DNA from: Pseudomonas corrugata
GTDB lineage: Bacteria > Pseudomonadota > Gammaproteobacteria > Pseudomonadales > Pseudomonadaceae
Length of the DNA stretch: 64,000 nucleotides
Assembly (NCBI RefSeq): GCF_001269905.1
Contig: NZ_LHVK01000003.1
Location: 62,001 to 126,000 of the forward strand
Direction of reading: 5' to 3'
Below are positions 1-8,308 of this stretch, in pieces (the stretch's first letter is position 1; each line of letters starts with the position of its first letter). The notes under the pieces are model-generated. The model saw only the letters and a program-made list of their open reading frames with translations. It was not told the DNA's origin and made no database searches. The position numbers and the translations under genes are program-made.

Positions 1-1043
1 TTCATCATCAATGGCTGCGGGATAACTGCCCCTGCCCACACTGTGTCTATACCGTTACCCGGGAACAGGTGCTGGAAATCGTCGATGTGCCTGAAGACCT
101 GGAGCCTGGCGCGATCCGCCTCGATGCCGAAGGCTGTCTGTGCGTGGATTGGCGGGACGGCCATCAGAGCCGTTTCGATCCGGGATGGCTGCGCGCCCAC
201 GCCTACGATGATGAATCCAGGGCCGAGCGCCTGGCGGGCAAGGGCAAGCGCCAACTTTGGAAACACGATCTGCAACTGCCGGTGTTCGATTATCCGGCGC
301 TGATGGAGGATGACAGCGCGCTGCTGCAATGGTTGCTCGCGGTACGAGACATCGGTCTGACCCAGGTGCGCGGCGTGCCCACCGAACCCGGTTCGCTGAA
401 ACAGATTGCCCAGCGCATTTCATTCATCCGCGAAAGCAACTTTGGCGTGCTGTTCAATGTGCAATCCAAGGCCAACGCCGACAGTAACGCCTACACCGCC
501 TTCAACCTGCCGCTGCACAGCGACTTGCCGACCCGGGAACTGCAGCCGGGATTGCAGTTCCTGCATTGTCTGGTCAATGACGCCGAGGGTGGCGAGAGCA
601 TTTTCGTCGACGGTTTTTCCATTGCCGAAGCCCTGCGCCAGGAAGACCCGGAGGCTTTTGCCGCGTTATGCGAGATCCCGGTGGAATTTCGCAACAAGGA
701 TCGCCACAGCGACTATCGCTGCCTGGCGCCCATCATCGCGCTGGATGCGCTGGGCCAGGTTTCGGAAATCCGCATGGCGAACTTCCTGCGCGGACCGTTC
801 GACACCTCGGTCAAGCAGATGCCCAGCCTCTACCGCGCCTACCGACGCTTCATCGCCCTGACCCGCGAGCCGTCGTTTCGCCTGACACAGCGGCTGGAGC
901 CCGGTCAGCTGTGGTGTTTCGACAACCGCCGCACCCTCCACGCCCGCAACGCCTTCGACCCGGCCACCGGGGCACGGCATTTCCAGGGCTGCTATGTGGA
1001 CCGGGATGAGTTGCTGTCGCGGATTCTGGTGTTGCAGCGTTAG
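1..1043 (+). CDS. Gamma-butyrobetaine dioxygenase-like Fe(II)/2-oxoglutarate oxygenase, 5' truncated
   Basis: The frame is open from base 3 and ends at TAG 1041-1043, so the start lies before the window. The first visible residues contain WLRDNCPCPHC, the Cys-rich zinc-binding N-terminal domain typical of gamma-butyrobetaine hydroxylases; the rest is the TauD/TfdA double-stranded beta-helix. The Fe(II) ligands are visible as H-x-D in LPLHSDLPT and the distal His in RTLHARN, followed by the Arg that binds 2-oxoglutarate. Family members hydroxylate gamma-butyrobetaine to L-carnitine. In Pseudomonas carnitine is degraded to glycine betaine, so its place beside gbdR fits. Trimethyllysine dioxygenase is a related alternative but less likely in bacteria. 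Confidence 0.85.
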   Translation, partial: HHQWLRDNCPCPHCVYTVTREQVLEIVDVPEDLEPGAIRLDAEGCLCVDWRDGHQSRFDPGWLRAHAYDDESRAERLAGKGKRQLWKHDLQLPVFDYPALMEDDSALLQWLLAVRDIGLTQVRGVPTEPGSLKQIAQRISFIRESNFGVLFNVQSKANADSNAYTAFNLPLHSDLPTRELQPGLQFLHCLVNDAEGGESIFVDGFSIAEALRQEDPEAFAALCEIPVEFRNKDRHSDYRCLAPIIALDALGQVSEIRMANFLRGPFDTSVKQMPSLYRAYRRFIALTREPSFRLTQRLEPGQLWCFDNRRTLHARNAFDPATGARHFQGCYVDRDELLSRILVLQR

Positions 1044-1055
1044 ACCGCGTCGTGG

Positions 1056-1121
1056 CTATCGCGAGCAGGCTCGCTCCCACAGGAGCCCCTTTTCCCTGTG
1101 GGAGCGAGCTTGCTCGCGATG
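1056..1121. repeat. REPIN, GAGCAGGCTCGC family, short loop
   Basis: Two inverted copies of the P. fluorescens-type REP (CTATCGCGAGCAGGCTCGC and its complement) surround a short loop. The element lies just after the dioxygenase stop codon. Confidence 0.9.
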
Positions 1122-1145
1122 GGCGGCGGCACGAATAGCGCAGGC

Positions 1146-1181
1146 AAAAAAATCCCCGATCAAGCCGTGACATGATCGGGG
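1146..1181 (-). terminator. Rho-independent terminator, leftward
   Basis: The 8-bp stem CCCCGATC/GATCGGGG (1154-1161 and 1174-1181) is followed on the minus strand by seven T residues. No annotated minus-strand gene ends here; the nearest one upstream, gbdR, stops at 1788 and is separated from it by a rightward gene. Confidence 0.7.
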
Positions 1182-1393
1182 CAGGAGGCGTTACTGGAGG
1201 AGCTGTCGCGCGAGGGTGACCAAACCATCGTGATTCAGCTTGAGGCCAGTGTGCCCAGTCCCGATCAGCGTCAGTTAGCCGAAAACGACACGCTCATAGC
1301 CATATAGGTCATCGCGACGATTTGCCCTTGCCGCCGCTTCGGGTGGCTACCAGAATCGAGTCACGCCCCCATCCATGAACAAGGAAAAGCGTC
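1182..1393. other. Intergenic stretch with unassigned coding-like fragments
   Basis: No complete gene is supported. On the minus strand a 27-codon open stretch, from 1274 to a TAA at 1191-1193, ends ten bases before the leftward terminator stem, and an open stretch in the same frame lies upstream of an in-frame TAA at 1275-1277. On the plus strand a 43-codon open stretch covers 1176-1307 without an ATG. One could be the remnant of a decayed gene. Shared GC-rich codon bias makes both strands look coding, so I do not choose between them. Confidence 0.3.
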
Positions 1394-1657
1394 ATGATGC
1401 ACGCCGATTTGATCGACCAGGAAGACCTGCTGGGCCAGCTCAAGGCTCTCGGCCTCCAGATACCCAGCGGCTCTACCGCCGAGCAGGCCTGTGAGTGTGC
1501 GGTGCGCGGCCTGGACAAGGCTCGCGCCAATGAACTGCGCCGGATGGTCAAGGAAATGTACACCAGCAGCGCCACCATCCTGCCGGCCGTGCGCCAGGCG
1601 ATCGATAAGCAGCTATTGCCGGCACTGGCGCAATACCAGCAGAACCACAGCGCCTGA
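1394..1657 (+). CDS. Small conserved hypothetical protein (87 aa)
   Basis: I do not recognise a domain. The product is helical and charged, with two Cys residues near the middle (EQACECAVRG) and no signal peptide or membrane segment. The reading begins MMHADLID; the purine-rich AAGGAAAAG just upstream is an adequate ribosome-binding site for either of the two adjacent ATGs. It runs toward gbdR and is separated from that gene's 3' end by a long palindromic repeat. I recall an uncharacterised small gene in the same position next to gbdR in P. aeruginosa, which supports it being real, but its role is unknown. Confidence 0.7.
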   Translation: MMHADLIDQEDLLGQLKALGLQIPSGSTAEQACECAVRGLDKARANELRRMVKEMYTSSATILPAVRQAIDKQLLPALAQYQQNHSA

Positions 1658-1662
1658 AAAAT

Positions 1663-1773
1663 CTATCGCGAGCAAGCTTTGCTCCCACAGGCCTGGACTG
1701 CCCCTAAGGGTTGGATTTGTGTCCAACTTCTTGGGGGTAGTCCAGGCCTGTGGGAGCAAAGCTTGCTCGCGAC
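1663..1773. repeat. Long REP palindrome between convergent genes
   Basis: The outer arms are the GAGCAAGCTTTGCTCCCACAGG form of REP. The palindrome continues inward (CCTGGACTGCCCCTA against TAGTCCAGG) to a central GTTGGA/TCCAAC hairpin, so about 110 nt fold into one nearly continuous hairpin between two convergent 3' ends. Confidence 0.85.
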
Positions 1774-1787
1774 GAAAGCGCCTCGGT

Positions 1788-2891
1788 CTAGAGCCTCACG
1801 CTGGCAAACGTCGACTCGTTACGCGCTTGGCTCAACGCCGACAACGGACCGGACAACGGTGACAGCACCAGGGCCTGCGGCAACGGCATCATCGCCACCT
1901 GTTGCGTGGTGTTGGAACCGACGCGCTCGTCGCGCGGTGGAATGCCGAAGTATTCGCGGTAGCACTTGGAGAAGTGCGGCGTGGAGACGAAGCCGCACAC
2001 CGAAGCCACTTCGATGATCGACATCGGCGTCTGCTTGAGCAGTTGCCGTGCACGGATCAGTCGCAGCTTGAGGTAATAGCGCGACGGCGAGCAGTGCAGG
2101 TATTTCTGGAACAACCGCTCGAGCTGACGCCGGGACACGGCGACGTACACCGCCAGTTCGTCCAGATCGATCGGCTCTTCGAGGTTGGCCTCCATCAGCG
2201 CAACGATCTCCTGCAACTTCGGCTGGTTGGTGCCGAGCATGTGCTTGAGCGGCACGCGCTGGTGATCCTGCTCGTTGCGGATGCGCTCGTAGACAAACAT
2301 TTCCGAGATGGCCGCCGACAGCTCGCGACCGTGATCGCGACTGATCAGGTGCAGCATCATGTCCAGTGGCGCGGTGCCGCCGGAGCTGGTGAAACGGTTA
2401 CGGTCGAGGGTAAACAGGCGAGTGCTCATCGACACCCGCGGGAAAGCTTCCTGCATCGCTGCCAGACATTCCCAGTGCACGCTGCAATCGAACCCATCGA
2501 GCAGACCGGCACAGGCCAGCGCCCAACTGCCGGTGCAGACCGCGCCAAGGCGACGGGACTGGCGGGCCTGGCCTTGCAGCCAGGACACGTGCTCACGGGT
2601 AACGGTGCGCTGGATGCCGATGCCGCCACAGACGATGACAGTATCCAGGGCCGGTGCCTTATGCATGGAGGCGTCCGGAGTGATCTGCAGACCGTCACTG
2701 GCCCAGACCTGCCCGCCATCCACGGTGAGGGTGGTCCAGCGATACAGCTCGCGCCCGGATAGCTGGTTGGCCATGCGCAGGGGCTCCACTGCGGACGCCA
2801 GGGAAATCAACGTGAAATTGTCCAGCAGCAGAAAGCCAATGGACTGAGGCGCACGGTTCTGGGGTTGGGCCCCGGAGTGGGTCGACGTCAT
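1788..2891 (-). CDS. gbdR: GbdR, AraC-family activator of glycine betaine catabolism
   Basis: The 367-aa product has an N-terminal DJ-1/PfpI-like (GATase1-like) domain over roughly residues 15-200 and a C-terminal AraC-type DNA-binding domain with two helix-turn-helix units (VAVSRRQLERLFQKYL, then VCGFVSTPHFSKCYREYFG). GbdR responds to glycine betaine and dimethylglycine and, in P. aeruginosa, activates betaine demethylation genes and the cbcXWV choline transporter. The match rests on the residues PQSIGFLLLDNFTLISLASA, recalled from GbdR, and on the downstream order sdaB-cbcXWV-betIBA. The ATG at 2891 has a GAGGA site about nine bases upstream. Other GATase1-AraC regulators are possible but the context makes GbdR the best call. 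Confidence 0.93.
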   Translation of the reverse strand: MTSTHSGAQPQNRAPQSIGFLLLDNFTLISLASAVEPLRMANQLSGRELYRWTTLTVDGGQVWASDGLQITPDASMHKAPALDTVIVCGGIGIQRTVTREHVSWLQGQARQSRRLGAVCTGSWALACAGLLDGFDCSVHWECLAAMQEAFPRVSMSTRLFTLDRNRFTSSGGTAPLDMMLHLISRDHGRELSAAISEMFVYERIRNEQDHQRVPLKHMLGTNQPKLQEIVALMEANLEEPIDLDELAVYVAVSRRQLERLFQKYLHCSPSRYYLKLRLIRARQLLKQTPMSIIEVASVCGFVSTPHFSKCYREYFGIPPRDERVGSNTTQQVAMMPLPQALVLSPLSGPLSALSQARNESTFASVRL

Positions 2892-3235
2892 CGCAGTATC
2901 TCCTCACACAAAGCGGGTGATGGCCTCAGGCGGAGGCTCTTTTTATTGGTTGTTGCCCTTGGTCCTTATGCAGGAGACGGGCTTTTCATTGATAGAGCAA
3001 TTGCCGTGCCTAAACTTGGAGGCGCATTCAATAAATCCTGAAAACGACATGCCGAGCCGTCTATATAAGGCGCACATTGAGTGTGGACTATAAGGGTCAT
3101 CAAGGGCGGCTGCGGCGCGGCGCGGCAGGCGGTGAGCAGTTCGGTATCACTTGTGGGAACTGGGCTGCGCCGCTTTCACCACAGTGTCACCCCAAGCGCA
3201 GAGGACGAGCGCTCATCTGCTGCACAGCGACTGAT

Positions 3236-3256
3236 CAGATAACAGCGTCTTATCTG
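3236..3256. promoter_or_regulatory. Perfect inverted repeat CAGATAA-N7-TTATCTG, possible operator
   Basis: Two perfect 7-bp arms are separated by 7 bp, about 340 bp upstream of the gbdR start. The arm spacing suits a dimeric DNA-binding protein. There is no T run, so it is not a terminator. The cognate protein is unknown. Confidence 0.35.
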
Positions 3257-3325
3257 TTTGCGACGCGCTAAAAGGTGGCGGGTTCAGGGGGGCAATGTTC
3301 GTTTATCGAGCAGTTTCAGAGCGCC

Positions 3326-3446
3326 TGTGGCGAGGGGATTTATCCCCGCTGGGTCGCGAAGCGGGCCTTCAGGTACTTCTGACACACCGAGCTGTCTGTA
3401 TTCAGGGCTGCTTCGCAGCCCAGCGGGGATAAATCCCCTCACCACA
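3326..3446. repeat. REP pair, GTGGCGAGGGGATTTATCCCC family
   Basis: Two inverted copies of a different Pseudomonas REP (TGTGGCGAGGGGATTTATCC and its complement) flank about 80 bp that contain a smaller GCGAAGC/GCTTCGC inversion. The element ends 19 bp before the sdaB stop codon. Confidence 0.85.
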
Positions 3447-3465
3447 AGGATCGTAAAGGCTTTTA

Positions 3466-4842
3466 TCAGCATTCCACCGCACTGACCGCCAACCCACCGC
3501 GCGACGTCTCTTTATACTTGTCGTGCATGTCGGCGCCGGTATCGCGCATGGTGCGGATCACCCGGTCCAGGGAGATGAAATGCTGGCCGTCGCCGCGCAG
3601 TGCCATCTGCGCCGCATTGATCGCTTTTACCGCGGCGATCGCGTTGCGCTCAATGCAAGGCACCTGGACCAGACCGCCCACCGGGTCGCAGGTCAGGCCA
3701 AGGTTGTGTTCCAGGCCGATTTCCGCCGCGTTGCACAGTTGCTCCGGCGTGGCACCGAGGATCTCCGCCAGGCCTGCCGCCGCCATGGCACAGGCCGAGC
3801 CCACTTCGCCCTGGCAACCGACCTCGGCACCGGAAATCGAAGCGTTCTTCTTGCACAGGATGCCCACCGCCGCCGCGCCGAGGAAATAATCCACTACGTT
3901 GGCGTCGGTAACGGCCTCGCTGAACTTCATGAAATAGTGCAGAACCGCCGGAATGATCCCCGCCGCGCCATTGGTCGGCGCGGTCACCATGCGCCCGCCG
4001 GCGGCGTTTTCTTCGTTGACCGCCAAGGCGAAGAGGTTGACCCACTCCATTGCGCTCAGGGTCGAACCGATGACATTCGGCTTGTTCAATTCCTGCAGGC
4101 TGCGGTGCAACTTGGCTGCACGCCGACGTACGTTCAGGCCGCCGGGCAGGATGCCTTCATGCTTGAGACCATGCTCGACACATTCCTGCATGGCCCGCCA
4201 GAGCTTCATCAGCCCGCTGCGGATTTCCTCTTCCGAGCGCCAGGCCTTTTCATTGGCCATCATCAGTTCGGCCACCCGCAGGTTGTGGGTGCGACACAAC
4301 GTAAGCAGCTCTTCGGCGCTGGAGAAGTCGTAAGGCAACCGGGTGGTGTCCAGGTCCGCTACGCCGCTGGAGGCCTGGGCCTCATCAACGACAAAACCGC
4401 CGCCAACCGAATAATAGGTGTCGCGGAACAACTCACCGCTGGCGCCTTCGGCCACCAGCGTCATGGCATTGGGGTGGAACGGCAGGTTTTCATCGATCAG
4501 GCGCATGTCCCGTGCCCATACGAAAGGCACCGGCAAGCGACCGTCCAGTTGCAGGGTCTCGGTTTCGCGCAACAACGCGATGCGCGGCGCAATCTGCGAC
4601 GGATCGATCGCATCCGGCCACTCGCCCATCAGGCCCATGATGACGGCGGTATCGCTACCGTGGCCAATACCGGTGGCCGACAACGAACCATAGAGCTGTA
4701 CCTCGACCCGCCGCACGTCATTCAGCAGTGCCTTTGCCCGCAGCGCCTCGACAAACAGCGCCGCGGCGCGCATCGGGCCGACCGTGTGAGAACTGGACGG
4801 GCCAATACCAATTTTGAACAGGTCAAATACGCTGATTGCCAT
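3466..4842 (-). CDS. sdaB: L-serine dehydratase (L-serine ammonia-lyase), Fe-S type
   Basis: This 458-aa single-chain enzyme deaminates L-serine to pyruvate and ammonia. It begins with the family signature SVFDLFKIGIGPSSSHTVGPM and carries NGAAGIIPAVLHYF, the region CQGEVGSACAMAAAGL and CDPVGGLVQVPCIERNA, which supply the conserved Cys ligands of the oxygen-sensitive 4Fe-4S cluster. The length is typical for the fused alpha-beta form. The start at 4842 has a GGAGG site about 10 bases upstream. It diverges from cbcX. Inside a betaine cluster its job is probably to drain the glycine-derived serine produced by betaine demethylation into pyruvate; regulation by GbdR is an inference from context. 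Confidence 0.93.
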   Translation of the reverse strand: MAISVFDLFKIGIGPSSSHTVGPMRAAALFVEALRAKALLNDVRRVEVQLYGSLSATGIGHGSDTAVIMGLMGEWPDAIDPSQIAPRIALLRETETLQLDGRLPVPFVWARDMRLIDENLPFHPNAMTLVAEGASGELFRDTYYSVGGGFVVDEAQASSGVADLDTTRLPYDFSSAEELLTLCRTHNLRVAELMMANEKAWRSEEEIRSGLMKLWRAMQECVEHGLKHEGILPGGLNVRRRAAKLHRSLQELNKPNVIGSTLSAMEWVNLFALAVNEENAAGGRMVTAPTNGAAGIIPAVLHYFMKFSEAVTDANVVDYFLGAAAVGILCKKNASISGAEVGCQGEVGSACAMAAAGLAEILGATPEQLCNAAEIGLEHNLGLTCDPVGGLVQVPCIERNAIAAVKAINAAQMALRGDGQHFISLDRVIRTMRDTGADMHDKYKETSRGGLAVSAVEC

Positions 4843-5076
4843 TGCCTAGAACCTCCAGAACGGGCATATCCGGGCGCAGGAGCGCCCGGTGACGGAGCTG
4901 CTACGCTCAACGCCGGGATGGCCGCATCATCCGGTTTTTGCCGCAGGGGTCGACGTCTGACACCGACGCAATTATGCCCACCAACGTCGCCCGTCCCATG
5001 ACAGGGTTCTTCGCCGTTTTTTTGCGTGTCAGAGACCTGCCAGAGGCGGAAAAAATCTGTAAACGACGTTACCAAC

Positions 5077-5118
5077 ACTGGATGCGACCCTCCCTGTACT
5101 GGATACGACCCACCCTGT
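5077..5118. promoter_or_regulatory. Tandem 21-bp direct repeat, candidate GbdR operator
   Basis: ACTGGATGCGACCCTCCCTGT (5077-5097) is followed immediately by a copy with two changes (5098-5118). It lies between the divergent sdaB and cbcX genes, 149 bp before the cbcX ATG. A 21-bp period, two helical turns, is the usual arrangement of AraC-family half-sites, and cbcXWV is a known GbdR target in P. aeruginosa. Assigning it to GbdR is inference. Confidence 0.5.
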
Positions 5119-5267
5119 AGGCGACAGATTTGCGCTGGTACATGATCGGTTACGGCTCGTTTTCAAGGCCGCGTGTCGACAGTGGTCACGCGCCCCAACC
5201 GCAACATCACAATACAAAGCGCGATTGTCCTGCCGGACACCGCCGATAAAACACCAGGAGTCCACTC

Positions 5268-6215
5268 ATGAAAGGTTCCAAGTCGTTGTTGTTGGCCGCC
5301 ATGCTGAGTCTTCCCATGCTGGCCAACGCTGCTGAACCCGCACAGTGCAGCACTGTCAACTTCTCCGACGTCGGCTGGACCGACATCACCGTGACCACCG
5401 CCACCACCAGCGTGATTCTCGACGCTCTGGGCTACAAGACCAAGACCACCATGATCTCCGTACCAGTGACCTATAAGTCCCTGGCCGACGGCAAGAACAT
5501 GGACGTGTTCCTCGGCAACTGGATGCCGACCATGGAGAACGACATCAAGGCCTACCGCGACGCCGGCACCGTGGAGACCGTGCGCACCAACCTCAAGGGC
5601 GCCAAGTACACCCTGGCCGTGCCCAAGGCCCTGTACGACAAAGGCCTGCACGACTTCGCCGACATTGCCAAGTTCAAGAAGGAACTCGACGGCAAGATCT
5701 ACGGCATCGAACCGGGCAACGACGGCAACCGCCTGATCCAGAGCATGATCGACAAGAACGCCTTCGGCCTGAAGGACGCCGGCTTCAAGGTTGTCGAGTC
5801 GAGCGAAGCGGGCATGTTGTCCCAGGTCGACCGTGCCTCCAAGCGCGGCACCGACGTGGTGTTCCTCGGCTGGGCACCGCATCCGATGAACACCCGCTTC
5901 AACATTGAATACCTGACCGGCGGCGACGACTTCTTCGGTCCGGATTTTGGCGCCGCTACCGTGGCGACCAACACCCGCAAAGGTTACACCCAGGAATGCA
6001 GCAACGTTGGCCAGCTGTTGAAGAACCTCGAGTTCACGGTCGACATGGAAAGCAAACTGATGGGCAACGTCCTGGACGACAAGATGAAGCCTGAAGCCGC
6101 CGCCAAGGCGTGGCTGCAGAAAAACCCACAGGTACTCGATACCTGGCTCGCTGGCGTGACCACCATTGACGGTAAACCTGGCCTGGAAGCCGTGAAAGCC
6201 AAGCTCGCACAGTAA
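5268..6215 (+). CDS. cbcX: Choline ABC transporter, periplasmic substrate-binding protein
   Basis: The 315-aa protein has a cleavable Sec signal (MKGSKSLLLAAMLSLPMLANA) followed by an OpuAC-type quaternary-amine binding fold. Aromatic residues typical of the choline-binding cage are seen in VGWTDIT, LGNWMPTM and FLGWAPHPMNTRF. It delivers choline to the CbcWV membrane complex. The first gene of cbcXWV, it is 66 bp from the cbcW start. The ATG at 5268 follows CAGGAG. The order X-W-V and the neighbouring gbdR and bet genes support choline rather than betaine or carnitine as main substrate. Confidence 0.93.
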   Translation: MKGSKSLLLAAMLSLPMLANAAEPAQCSTVNFSDVGWTDITVTTATTSVILDALGYKTKTTMISVPVTYKSLADGKNMDVFLGNWMPTMENDIKAYRDAGTVETVRTNLKGAKYTLAVPKALYDKGLHDFADIAKFKKELDGKIYGIEPGNDGNRLIQSMIDKNAFGLKDAGFKVVESSEAGMLSQVDRASKRGTDVVFLGWAPHPMNTRFNIEYLTGGDDFFGPDFGAATVATNTRKGYTQECSNVGQLLKNLEFTVDMESKLMGNVLDDKMKPEAAAKAWLQKNPQVLDTWLAGVTTIDGKPGLEAVKAKLAQ

Positions 6216-6281
6216 TAGTTATGCCGGGCGGGCCTCCACCCGCCCGGGCTGTTTATCCCTTGCATGCGGACGTTCACTACC

Positions 6282-7127
6282 ATGCTGATTGATCATAAAA
6301 TACCCTTGGGCCAGTACATTGCGGGCTTCGTCGAATGGTTGACGCAACATGGCGCCAACACCTTTGACGCAATCGCGTTATTCCTGGAAACGATGATTCA
6401 CGGCGTGACATTTGCGCTGACCTGGTTCAACCCGTTTGCCTTGATTGGCCTGATTGCCCTCCTGGCGCATTTCATCCAGCGCAAATGGGGCCTCACTGTA
6501 TTCGTCATAGCTTCCTTCCTGTTGATCCTCAATCTGGGTTACTGGCAGGAAACCATGGAAACCTTGGCCCAGGTGATGTTCGCGACCCTGGTCTGCGTTG
6601 TGATCGGTGTGCCGCTGGGCATTGTTGCCGCGCACAGGCCGATGTTCTACACCATGATGCGCCCGGTACTCGATCTGATGCAGACCGTACCGACCTTCGT
6701 CTACCTCATTCCTACCCTGACCCTCTTCGGTCTGGGTGTAGTCCCGGGTCTGATCTCCACCGTGGTGTTCGCGATTGCCGCGCCCATCCGCCTGACCTAC
6801 CTGGGTATCTGCGACGTTCCGGAAGAACTGATGGACGCCGGCAAGGCCTTTGGCTGCTCCCGTCGCCAGCTCCTGTCGCGTATCGAACTACCCCATGCGA
6901 TGCCAAGCATCGCGGCCGGCGTCACCCAGTGCATCATGCTGTCGTTGTCGATGGTGGTAATCGCTGCACTGGTAGGTGCCGACGGTCTGGGCAAACCCGT
7001 GGTCAACGCACTGAACACCGCCGATATCGCCCTGGGCTTCGAAGCCGGCCTGGCAATCGTACTGCTGGCGATCATGCTCGACCGTATCTGCAAACAACCC
7101 GACGCCAAAGCAGGGGGTGACGCATGA
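6282..7127 (+). CDS. cbcW: Choline ABC transporter, permease
   Basis: This is a BPD_transp_1-type inner-membrane permease with about seven hydrophobic segments. The cytoplasmic coupling loop is visible around MDAGKAFGCSRRQLLSRIELPHAMP, the EAA motif that contacts the ATPase. I place the start at ATG 6282 (MLIDHKIPLGQY, 281 aa) because it aligns with what I recall of the P. aeruginosa protein; an in-frame ATG at 6264 would add six residues, and neither has a strong ribosome-binding site. The stop codon overlaps the cbcV start in ATGA, which suggests translational coupling. Confidence 0.9.
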   Translation: MLIDHKIPLGQYIAGFVEWLTQHGANTFDAIALFLETMIHGVTFALTWFNPFALIGLIALLAHFIQRKWGLTVFVIASFLLILNLGYWQETMETLAQVMFATLVCVVIGVPLGIVAAHRPMFYTMMRPVLDLMQTVPTFVYLIPTLTLFGLGVVPGLISTVVFAIAAPIRLTYLGICDVPEELMDAGKAFGCSRRQLLSRIELPHAMPSIAAGVTQCIMLSLSMVVIAALVGADGLGKPVVNALNTADIALGFEAGLAIVLLAIMLDRICKQPDAKAGGDA

Positions 7128-8302
7128 GCATAATCCGCTTCGACCAGGTCGATGTGATCTTCGCCAAGGATCCACGCGAAGCCCTCAAACTGCTCGACCA
7201 AGGCATGACCCGCAACGAGATCCTGAAAAAGACCGGACAAATCGTCGGCGTGGAAAAAGCCAGCCTGGACATCGAGAAAGGCGAAATCTGCGTGCTGATG
7301 GGCCTGTCCGGCTCCGGCAAATCCAGCCTGCTGCGCTGCATCAACGGCCTGAACACCGTGAGCCGTGGCAAGTTGTTCGTCGAGCATGAAGGCCGGCAGA
7401 TCGACATTGCCTCCTGCAGCCCCGCCGAACTGAAGATGATGCGCACCAAGCGCATCGCCATGGTATTCCAGAAGTTCGCCCTGATGCCTTGGCTGACGGT
7501 GCGCGAGAACATCAGCTTCGGCCTGGAAATGCAGGGCCGTCCGGAAAAGGAACGGCGCAAGCTGGTGGATGAGAAACTGGAGCTGGTGGGCCTGGCCCAG
7601 TGGCGCAACAAGAAGCCCGACGAGTTGTCCGGCGGGATGCAGCAGCGGGTCGGCCTGGCCCGCGCCTTGGCGATGGACGCCGACATTCTGTTGATGGACG
7701 AACCGTTCTCGGCCCTCGACCCGCTGATCCGCCAAGGCCTGCAGGACGAACTGCTGGAGCTGCAGCGCAAGCTGAGCAAGACCATCGTGTTCGTCAGCCA
7801 TGACCTCGACGAGGCCCTGAAGCTGGGCAGCCGGATCGCGATCATGAAGGACGGCCGGATCATCCAGTACAGCAAGCCGGAAGAAATCGTGCTGAACCCG
7901 GCGGACGACTATGTGCGCACCTTCGTTGCCCATACCAACCCGCTCAACGTCCTGTGCGGTCGCAGCCTGATGCGCACCCTGGACAACTGCAAGCGCATCA
8001 ACGGTTCGGTATGCCTGGATCCAGGTGGCGACTCCTGGCTCGACCTGGCCGAAGGCAACACCATCAAGGGTGCACGCCAGAACGGCGCAGCACTGGACCT
8101 GCAGAATTGGGTCCAGGGGCAACCCGTCGAAGGCCTGGGCCGTCGCCCGACGCTGGTGGATTCCAACATCGGCATGCGCGACGCCTTGCAGATCCGCTAC
8201 CAGACCGGCAACAAGCTGGTGCTCCACGACAATCAGAAAGTGGTCGGGATCCTCGGCGACAGCGAGCTGTACCACGCGCTGCTCGGTAAGAACCTGGGCT
8301 AA
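7124..8302 (+). CDS. cbcV: Choline ABC transporter, ATP-binding protein
   Basis: The 392-aa ATPase has Walker A GLSGSGKSS near residue 65, the signature LSGGMQQRVGLARAL, Walker B ADILLMDEPFSALDP, and the switch His in VFVSHDLDEAL. The N-terminal extension and the C-terminal part after about residue 275 (a CBS-like tail) are typical of the quaternary-amine ATPase subfamily (ProV/OpuAA/ChoV). It overlaps cbcW by four bases. A large REP hairpin follows the stop codon and may protect the mRNA 3' end. In P. aeruginosa a betT choline permease gene lies between this gene and betI, as I recall; here it is absent. Confidence 0.93.
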   Translation: MSIIRFDQVDVIFAKDPREALKLLDQGMTRNEILKKTGQIVGVEKASLDIEKGEICVLMGLSGSGKSSLLRCINGLNTVSRGKLFVEHEGRQIDIASCSPAELKMMRTKRIAMVFQKFALMPWLTVRENISFGLEMQGRPEKERRKLVDEKLELVGLAQWRNKKPDELSGGMQQRVGLARALAMDADILLMDEPFSALDPLIRQGLQDELLELQRKLSKTIVFVSHDLDEALKLGSRIAIMKDGRIIQYSKPEEIVLNPADDYVRTFVAHTNPLNVLCGRSLMRTLDNCKRINGSVCLDPGGDSWLDLAEGNTIKGARQNGAALDLQNWVQGQPVEGLGRRPTLVDSNIGMRDALQIRYQTGNKLVLHDNQKVVGILGDSELYHALLGKNLG

Positions 8303-8308
8303 ACCCCA

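Larger units (their letters stand above)
2892..3465. other. Gene-poor stretch upstream of gbdR
   Basis: This 574-bp gap must hold the gbdR promoter and the 3' end of the sdaB transcript. I see a 7-7-7 inverted repeat at 3236-3256 and a second-family REP pair at 3326-3446. Short open frames are present, including one at 2968-3093, but they have no ribosome-binding site and no recognisable content. Confidence 0.6.

Noticed and set aside
2968..3093. 41-codon ORF upstream of gbdR (starts MQETGFSL)
   Set aside because: No ribosome-binding site, no recognisable features, and it lies in the presumed gbdR promoter region; kept only as a possibility.
3523..5001. 492-codon open frame antisense to sdaB
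   Set aside because: Shadow of the serine dehydratase; composition rich in Arg, His and Gln typical of antisense frames.
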